From an uncultured Hyphomonadaceae bacterium (GTDB lineage Bacteria; Pseudomonadota; Alphaproteobacteria; Caulobacterales; Hyphomonadaceae): DNA of 64,000 nucleotides. Positions 63,857 to 64,000 of the stretch are shown one piece after another. The notes beneath the pieces are model-generated. The model was not told the DNA's origin and made no database searches. It saw only the letters and a list, made by a program, of their open reading frames with translations. The stretch's first letter is position 1, and the number at the start of each line of letters is the position of its first letter. Both the position numbers and the translations under genes were made by a program. The stretch is from contig CAJXOF010000016.1 of the NCBI GenBank assembly GCA_913057945.1, positions 24,292-88,291 on the forward strand, written 5' to 3'.

Positions 63857-64000
63857 ATGACCCTGCTTCGGCCCAAAAATCATGTAAAGCCTGTCCCGCG
63901 CTCCCTCCTGGCGATTGCCATGCTGAGCGTCTCCGTGGTTGCGCTCGGCGCCTGTGCCGGCGGGGGAGGCGGGGGCAGCTCCGCCGTCACGCCCTTGCCG
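63857..64000 (+). CDS. Lipoprotein, 3' part outside the window
   Basis: The first 48 codons only: a signal sequence (SLLAIAMLSVSVVALGAC) with a lipobox at LGAC (Cys33), then a Gly-rich stretch AGGGGGGSS and VTPLP. GAGGA lies seven bases before the ATG. Poly-Gly after the lipobox is common in exported proteases and autotransporters of alphaproteobacteria, such as S8 peptidases, but the visible part is too short to tell. Confidence 0.6.
   Translation, partial: MTLLRPKNHVKPVPRSLLAIAMLSVSVVALGACAGGGGGGSSAVTPLP

Overview
This is chromosomal DNA of a GC-rich, aerobic, Gram-negative alphaproteobacterium. The paired respiratory and anabolic genes (class II fumarase, malate dehydrogenase, ZntB, DUF4169, ManC, a CysD/CysNC pair, an rml operon) and the many short signal-peptide lipoproteins suit the Hyphomonadaceae (Hyphomonas-like). 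That family assignment is inferred from overall protein character, not from a marker gene. No rRNA, tRNA, CRISPR array, integrase or transposase was seen. Most of the window is densely packed core genome, with several short accessory insertions.

Left part (1-11.3 kb): a DUF2314-DUF2185 (Imm33-type) protein at the edge; a VOC protein ending in a clear intrinsic terminator; a RidA-family lipoprotein; a GST; S-formylglutathione hydrolase; HemN; a DsrE-like exported protein; a two-gene unit of a RusA-like resolvase and a membrane protein with an L7/L12-CTD-like tail; a Sel1-repeat protein; fumarase; a methyltransferase; and a CcdAB-type toxin-antitoxin pair. The antitoxin carries an N-terminal helix-turn-helix and its promoter predicts a leaderless mRNA.

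Middle (11.3-33 kb): a SulP transporter, an SDR, small conserved proteins, an AT-richer PD-(D/E)XK nuclease candidate (15.4-16.8 kb), a TPR lipoprotein, and an OYE-type ene-reductase. Next come a candidate structured RNA with a strong terminator (19.16-19.45 kb), an ArsR/SRPBCC/DUF4287 operon with a perfect 20-bp operator palindrome, a UvrD/PcrA helicase, an RND permease with its adaptor, ZntB, an exported amidase, a Cu/Zn superoxide dismutase lipoprotein with terminator, and TlyA.

Right part (33-64 kb): a methyltransferase; a 56-residue membrane protein and a PiT-like transporter, both preceded by Pho-box-like repeats; AroC, Mdh, PdxH; a GDPD lipoprotein; an acyl-CoA ligase; a CPA1 antiporter; ManC, followed by a decayed second copy of its own cupin tail; orphan OppBC permeases; an ATP-grasp-like protein; GpsA; a thiolase-like protein; CysNC and CysD for sulfate activation; GlmS; and a tightly overlapping rmlC-B-D-A operon, followed by an unrecognised nucleotidyltransferase-like gene. 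GlmS, ManC and Rml together supply amino-sugar, GDP-mannose and dTDP-rhamnose precursors for envelope polysaccharide. SulP may feed the distant CysD/CysNC genes.

Best candidates for unusual biology: the HTH-CcdA/CcdB module with leaderless architecture; the isolated PD-(D/E)XK gene; the unassigned 0.29-kb RNA candidate; the RusA/L7-L12-CTD pair; the Pho-like repeats; and the nucleotidyltransferase-like gene after rmlA.
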